Below are positions 59,566 to 64,000 of a stretch of 64,000 nucleotides of DNA, piece by piece. Location of the stretch: positions 186,001 to 250,000 of the forward strand of contig JAGFNQ010004746.1 of NCBI GenBank assembly GCA_024364735.1. The letters run 5' to 3'. Origin of the DNA: Boesenbergia rotunda (lineage: Eukaryota; Streptophyta; Magnoliopsida; Zingiberales; Zingiberaceae). Both the position numbers and the translations under genes were made by a program. Each line of letters opens with the position of its first letter. Within the stretch, counting starts at the first letter, position 1. A model generated the notes under the pieces. That model had not been told where the DNA came from. It saw only the letters and a list, made by a program, of their open reading frames with translations, and did no database searches.

Positions 59566-60192
59566 CTCTATGATTTTGCCGGATAAAAGCACCATCCATG
59601 GAGGAGTAGAACCAGTGGAGAGTAGACCTGTCGTCTTCAGGGGACTTCCCCAAATGACCACTCTCTCTGCTACTCGTTTGTGCAGAACGTACTGTTGGAG
59701 GAAATTCGAAGAATTTATAATAAATTGAAAATATAATAATAATTCCAACTTATCTGTTGAGTGACCCGAGCTATTTTTTCTTAAACTATAGTCTCCCGAG
59801 TAGTGTTTCCCGAGCTCTCGAACAGTATCTCCCGAGCTCCTGAGTGAAGCTCCCGAGTGAGTTTCCTGAGCTCCTGTGCAAAGCTCCCGAGTGAGTTTCC
59901 CGATCGGGTTTGTCGAGCAGTCGTCCCGAGCAGTAGTCGGACGTCTCCCGACCAAGAAGTTGCTGAGGCCTGTGCAGCGCAGTTTCCTTGAAACAGATTT
60001 GCCCCTCTCCGACGGTGCTTCGAGGCTCTGATGGACGACTGTCTCTCAGGATACAACAGTAGACCACAGGCACAACGGATCACTCGTTGCTCGTGGCGAA
60101 CTGAGAAAGTACCCGAATGCAATCCGAGGAGGTCGGGAAAGAGGTGGAAGAGAATCTTGTTGTCAGTGTTTGTCTTTTGCTGTCGGTCAGCC

Positions 60193-60203
60193 CCTTTATA
60201 TAG
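60193..60203 (-). promoter_or_regulatory. TATA box of the exon-inserted LTR
   Basis: CTATATAAAGG on the minus strand, directly downstream (in that orientation) of the two 267-bp repeats. It could start transcripts that run into the interrupted exon's 3' half. Confidence 0.55.
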
Positions 60204-60215
60204 GTTCAGACCCCC

Positions 60216-60749
60216 GCAGTATTCAATGACGAATTAATCGTCATTTACTGCCAATTAACCAGCTAGACCTAAACGTCTGGGGGTTACTGATCCCGCATTA
60301 ATCAAAAATTAATGCATCAGTTACATCCGAGCAAAAAATTTGGCAAAATGTTGATTTATCTGCTTGGACAAATTTTGCCACGACCGGTCAGACATTCGAC
60401 GTGCGCAGGTCGTGCACGCACATGAGTTCACTTGGTTCAGTACAAATTCGGGCCCTGGATTTGCACCGCCCCCCGCACCAACGCAGTATTCAATGACGAA
60501 TTAATCGTCATTTACTGCCAATTAACCAGCCAGACCTAAACGTCTGGGGGTTACTGATCTCGCATTAATCAAAAATTAATGCATAAGTTACATCCGAGCA
60601 AAAAATTTGGCAAAATGTTGATTTATCTGCTTGGACAAATTTTGCCACGACCGGTCAGACATTCGACGTGCGCAGGTCGTGCACACACACGAGTTCACTT
60701 GGTTCAGTACAAATTCGGGCCCTGGATTTGCACCCCCGACACCCACGCA
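60216..60749. repeat. 267-bp tandem duplication in the LTR U3
   Basis: GCAGTATTCAATGACGAATT starts both units at 60216 and 60483. Each unit contains GGCAAAATGTTGATTTATCT, GACCGGTCAGACATTCGACG and CGGGCCCTGGATTTGCACC. Differences are few, so the duplication is recent. The second unit ends at about 60738-60749. Confidence 0.88.
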
Positions 60750-61729
60750 TAAGAGAGAGCCTCTCCCCTAGCATTTGTTCACAATTCACATGCTTGTAAA
60801 ACAATATAAACCAACCATTTTGCCTTAAAACTGCTAATGTGGGACTAAAGTTCCACTTACAAAGGAGTCTCTTTATTCTCCACCTCACTTTCTACTCAAT
60901 AGAAAGTCCCAATGTGGGACTAAAGTCCCACCACATTCCTTTCCATTCACATGGTATCCAACACGCACCTCCACTGGAACAAGAATTGGTCGTCGTGCAA
61001 CAAAAATGATCCGGGATGGAGTATAGTTTTGGAGTGCGATGTCAAATAATAGCCGAGCAAGGAGAGGAAAACCTGATTCATTTCCCAGTTGGAATCAATT
61101 GAACTGCAATTTGCAACCTTTCTATCGATCAAGCCTTCCTCCAGCCTTTGCTGCAACAACTCCAACATCCCCTCCAGATCGTCTGTGATTAGTCGAGATT
61201 CCTAGCTGAGTCTGGAAATCACTTCCGGGGTCAATTTAGGGCCGAAGTCTTTCGACAGCACCGCTGAAAAGCCTGAGTTCGCCGCCAACAGCAAGAACAG
61301 CCAAACAAGAATCCTAACCAGGGAACGGAAAAGTGGCCAATATCGCTGCTTCTTGACGGATTTCTCCTTCACTGGTCTAGATTTAACCGGAGATCGGATC
61401 GGTGGCGTGGGGGGAGGGGTGACGGTAGAATCGGGTGATTCGGGAGTGGCGGGAGGGCTTTCGTCGCCGAAAAGCAACGGTGCCGGCCGGAATAGCCTTC
61501 TTAGGCCGGGCGATGGATAGCCTAGTGAGGGAGGACTGGTGCAGGCAGGAAGTGCGTAGGGAAGGAGATCGCGGGTTGCGTGGATGCTAGCTCGGCAAAT
61601 CTTGCAGCGACAGTTGGCGTCCTTCCGGCAGCTGGGGAAATAGCTGCTGTGGCCGACGTTGCGGGCATCCCAGCAGTATCGAGTGGAGGATACGACCGAC
61701 TGGGTCCATGACGTTGCCGGAGTGCTCAT

Positions 61730-61994
61730 CGCCGCCACTCTCCCTCTCTCGATCTCTCTTCACTGTTCGTCTTGCGGCGGCAAAAGGTTAAGCCATCGCG
61801 GCCCACCACGACGCTCTCAAACATTTTCGAGGAGAAATCGGGGGATTATTTTGCCAGTCTATTTAGCATACGAGATAATTTAAAATAATATTTACGATAA
61901 TTAAATCATATTTATTTGATAATAAATTTTTTCTAAATATAAATATCAATTCGATTATAACTATAGTGATATTTTATTATTCGTCTTTTTTTCC
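61730..61994. other. promoter region of the broken Cys-rich gene
   Basis: Upstream of the minus-strand start codon the gene strand is GC-rich with GAGAGAGATC (5' UTR character), then AT-rich beyond 61860. No gene. Confidence 0.4.
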
Positions 61995-62442
61995 ACCCTA
62001 TTTGGAAACTTTTTAAGTAAGGAATTGGAATTCAATTCCGAATTCCATCCGGAATTGAATTCCGAATTCCATCCGGAATTGAATTCCGAATTCCATCCGG
62101 AATTGAATTCCAATTCTCATGTTTGGAATGAATTGTAAAAACAGAATTGAATTGAATTCAATTGTTATACTTTTACGATTTTATCCTGCGAGAATGGAGC
62201 CGGAGCAACTTTGATTTGTTTTGTGAGGGGGTGATTTGGTAATTTAATTTTTCAAGTGAATTCATTTCACAAATCAGAGGTGTTTATGTGTGATTTGTTT
62301 TGAGGGGTTTGAAAGGAATTGAAATTTAATTCCTTATCAATTTCTTCCTGAAAATTGCTACCAAATGATGGAATTGAATTCCAATTCCCAAAGGAATTCC
62401 AATTCCCAAAGGAATTCCAATTCCTTCCTTTCCAAACAGGGT
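61995..62442. mobile_element. inverted-repeat MITE rich in GGAATTCC
   Basis: Termini ACCCTATTTGGAAA (left) and, on the reverse strand, ACCCTGTTTGGAAA (right), continuing into AAGGAATTGGAATTC on both sides. Inside are about three units of GAATTCCATCCGGAATTGAA (about 62035-62113) and three of AATTCCCAAAGG (about 62382-62425). No target duplication could be fixed, so the superfamily is open. No coding capacity. Confidence 0.6.
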
Positions 62443-62859
62443 ATTTGAACCTTAAACCGATATAATGACACTTCCTTTTCTCTAGATATTTACTAATAAT
62501 AGTTTTTGAGACGCGTAAAATAAATGAAAATGCCAGCTGATATTTCAAATCTGTCATAGATTTGAGATTGTGCTATTTCATTGTCTTGGATTGACAATCA
62601 CGCTGATTGCAACTAAGTAAATTTAGTTGTCTGTCTCTTTCTTTTCTTGTCATTATTTTTATTTGTCTATGTTCGTTATTTATAACAACTAATTTGTATC
62701 TTTGTTTAAGAAAGAATAAAAAAAATTCAAGTTTTATTTTTTTAAGGGCAATTCATCCTTCTCTTACTAACCTACACCATTCCCAACATAGATTTTTATC
62801 TATTTCATATTTCTAAATATAGAAAAAGTCAAATCAAATAAGGGGTGTTAAACTTTTTA
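62443..62859. other. AT-rich intergenic DNA
   Basis: No gene or element end seen. It borders the plastid-derived insertion, whose right-hand start in the reading direction used here is about 62860. Confidence 0.4.
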
Positions 62860-62864
62860 TCATT

Positions 62865-62960
62865 CTGGAGTCAAGCTATTTTTCCGCAGGACCTCCCCTC
62901 ATCGCAGTAGAGCTTAACTACCAAGTTCGGGATGGATTGATGTGGTTCCTCTATAATATT
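62865..62960 (-). pseudogene. plastid 5S rRNA copy (nuclear, decayed)
   Basis: On the minus strand: TAGAGGAACCACATCAATCC, ATCCCGAACTTGGTAGTTAA and GGAGGTCCTGCGGAAAAATA, clearly plastid 5S rRNA. It carries several substitutions and a deletion of about ten bases after CTACTGCGATG, so it is not functional. Confidence 0.88.
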
Positions 62961-63188
62961 GAACTAAACCATGAACGAAGAAAGGTATGAGAGAAAAACA
63001 TATTGACTAGTGATTGTGAAGAGACCCCAATTCTTTATTGGAAGGGGCACCAAAGGTCTCTACCCTTCCATCCCTTGGATAGATAGAGAGGGTGGGCAGA
63101 GCTTTTGGTATTTCATGTTGTCAAATAGTTGAACAATGAAAATAGAAAGCGAGTGCTTGATCGAATTGATCAAGTCATGAAGGAACAA

Positions 63189-63290
63189 GGTTCAAATCTC
63201 TCGGTTGTTAGGATGCCTCAGCTGCATACATCACTGCACTTCCACTTGACACCTATTGTAATGATAAACGACTCGTCTCGCGGTGACCTT
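63189..63290 (-). pseudogene. plastid 4.5S rRNA copy (nuclear, decayed)
   Basis: On the minus strand it runs from AAGGTCACCGCGAGACGAGT through GTGTCAAGTGGAAGTGCAGT and TGCAGCTGAGGCATCCTAAC to TTGAACC. This is plastid 4.5S rRNA with a few changes, in the normal 4.5S-5S order and with a recognisable spacer (62970-63185). Confidence 0.88.
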
Positions 63291-63298
63291 ATCTTGGA

Positions 63299-63517
63299 TT
63301 CTCAATACTTCTATCGCTCCATCCCTGTAGGGATAGAGAACTCGTTGCTATCTCGGCTATGCTACCAGGGACTCTGGGGAAGTTAAAATAAGAGAGCACT
63401 CATCTTGAGGCGGGCTTGCTACTTAGATGCTTTCAGCAGTTATCCACTTCACACTTGGTTACCCAATGTTTACCATGGGCATGATAACTGATACACCACA
63501 GGGTAAACCATCCCCTC
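63299..63517 (-). pseudogene. plastid 23S rRNA 3' end (nuclear, decayed)
   Basis: On the minus strand: GTAAACATTGGGTAACCAAG, GGATAACTGCTGAAAGCATC, TAAGTAGCAAGCCCGCCTCA, AAGATGAGTGCTCTCTTATT, ending near GATGGAGCGATAGAAG. This is the 3' terminal domain of plastid 23S rRNA. Mutations are mostly C to T type. Order 23S-4.5S-5S is that of the plastid operon. Confidence 0.85.
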
Positions 63518-63790
63518 TCAGGCCTCCCCGATTGATTCTACTATGAGGCCAATGATAGACAATAACTCCCCCCCCCCCCCCCCCCCCCCCCCCCAAACAT
63601 AGCTTACAATGGGCTATGGTAAACACAGGGTAAACCATCCCCTCTCAAACTTAGCTACCCAATGTTTACCATGGGCATGATAACTGGTACACCATAGGGT
63701 AAACCATCCCCTCTCAGGTCTCCCCGATTGATTCTACTATGAGGCCAATGATAGACAATAACTCCCCCCCCCCCCCCCCCCAAACATAGC
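63461..63790. repeat. 196-bp direct duplication with poly(C) tracts
   Basis: The block from ACCCAATGTTTACCATGGGC to AACATAGCTTACAA occurs at about 63461-63608 and again from 63657, offset 196. Each copy contains a homopolymer: 27 C at 63568-63594 and 18 C at 63764-63781. A partial third copy (GGTAAACCATCCCCTCTC) lies at about 63629-63647. The left part is plastid 23S-like. The GTTTACCCTGTG part resembles a different plastid spacer, so the junctions are rearranged. Confidence 0.8.
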
Positions 63791-63794
63791 TTAC

Positions 63795-64000
63795 AACATT
63801 TATCGTACTGTGCTCTTCAAAGAGCAACTCTTATCAAAATCTCAAAAAGTGTTTAGTTGGAATCCCATTCTAAGGATTCTTGTGGTTTCAAAGAATCTAG
63901 CTACAGGAGAACCAAGAACATAGAGCTCTCTCCCTTTTCCCGTTTGACTCTTTGGTCTTAAGAATGCTGGTTTTAAGAATGAGTGATTGCTCATTTTGAC
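63795..64000. other. probable continuation of plastid-derived DNA
   Basis: Sequence such as CTACAGGAGAACCAAGAACA, GGATTCTTGTGGTTTCAAAG and GTTTGACTCTTTGGTCTTAA has the composition and style of plastid inverted-repeat DNA, but I cannot place it exactly. No gene is visible before the window ends. Confidence 0.4.

Larger units (their letters stand above)
59693..60963 (-). mobile_element. 1.27-kb solo LTR inserted in an exon
   Basis: Bounded by TGTTGG and CCAACA with 5-bp target duplications CGTAC (59688-59692) and CGCAC (60964-60968), one mismatch. On the minus strand it has a TATATAAAGG box at about 60193-60203, downstream of a 267-bp tandem duplication, giving U3-R-U5 order on that strand. 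R-U5 carries a degenerate tandem CTCGGGAG repeat (about 59790-59905). A GTGGGACTTTAGTCCCAC palindrome-like repeat lies near the minus-strand start. No internal retrotransposon domain is present. It most resembles a Copia-type solo LTR; assignment is by form only. Confidence 0.85.
59566..61729 (-). pseudogene. Cys-rich single-pass membrane protein gene, broken by a stop codon and an LTR
   Basis: First exon (61729-61073) starts MSTPATSWTQSVVSSTRYCW and has a Cys-rich block SCRKDANCRCKICRASIHAT, a Pro/Ser-rich stretch, a basic KSRPVKEKSVKKQRYW segment and a hydrophobic span LVRILVWLFLLLAANSGF. The frame meets TAG at 61204-61202 and then continues in the same frame with recognisable sequence, ESRLITDDLEGMLELLQQ and SSIDSNWEMNQ. 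This looks like a GAG to TAG change. The next exon starts WRCV at 60973, is cut at 60964 by a 1.27-kb LTR, and resumes at 59687 with LHKRVAERVVIWGSPLKTTG, ending at a good donor at 59566. The expected last exon was not found. The family is a conserved plant one without a function I can name. Non-functional unless a shorter product is used. Confidence 0.75.

Noticed and set aside
59476..60122. Gag-like or Ser/Arg-rich frames
   Set aside because: They read through degenerate CTCGGGAG repeats in the solo LTR; no zinc knuckle or capsid motif.
1..64000. Bacterial-type features (operons, ribosome binding sites, CRISPR, prophage)
   Set aside because: All genes are intron-rich plant nuclear genes; no such signal was seen.

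Overview
This is a plant nuclear window, about 64 kb. The genes have many short GT-AG introns and encode plant-type proteins: a class XI myosin, an ECT-type YTH protein, a PQT3-like E3 ligase and an RRP6-like exosome nuclease. The last kilobase is a decayed plastid rRNA-operon insertion, and the intergenic DNA is full of plant SINEs, MITEs and solo LTRs. GC-rich first exons and poly(T)-tailed SINEs lean towards a non-grass monocot, but this is only an inference. No species is named.

Layout: (1) 1-7 kb: AT-rich DNA, a Mutator-type MITE, a nodulin-like/NFD4-like MFS transporter gene (minus, 1643-5491) and a second copy of its first exon upstream (6636-6950). (2) 8.5-14.7 kb: a large SEN1/UPF1-type RNA/DNA helicase gene (minus), with probable 5' UTR and intron to about 16.1 kb. 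(3) 16.2-26.5 kb: a gene-free nest of mobile elements. It holds Mutator-type MITEs sharing a hairpin module, a tRNA-derived SINE split by a 3.1-kb solo LTR, a hAT-type MITE with a perfect 8-bp target duplication, and more SINE copies. (4) 26.6-35.3 kb: RRP6L2-like gene (plus, 14 exons). (5) 36.4-39.7 kb: ECT2-clade m6A reader (minus, 9 coding exons). (6) 41.1-50.0 kb: class XI myosin (minus, 39 coding exons). (7) 51.0-55.6 kb: PQT3-like DWNN/zinc-knuckle/U-box E3 ligase (minus, 15 exons), back to back with a small PNRC-motif gene (plus, 57.5-58.1 kb). (8) 59.6-61.7 kb: a Cys-rich membrane protein gene broken by a nonsense codon and by a 1.27-kb solo LTR inside an exon. (9) 62-64 kb: an inverted-repeat element and plastid rRNA-derived DNA with poly(C) tracts.

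The genes do not form an operon or pathway. Three of them act in RNA metabolism (helicase, exosome nuclease, m6A reader), and the PNRC protein may join mRNA decapping. Exon boundaries were placed by reading splice sites and checking phase across each gene. This exposed single-base frame breaks in the transporter, the helicase and the myosin, and a probable one in the E3 ligase. All lie in or next to short homopolymers. That points to uncorrected assembly indels rather than four dying genes.

The most novel signal is a hairpin-containing module of about 70 bp (core GGCGGCC-GAA-GGCCGCC). It recurs six times inside elements whose termini differ, two of which types carry 9-bp target duplications typical of Mutator.
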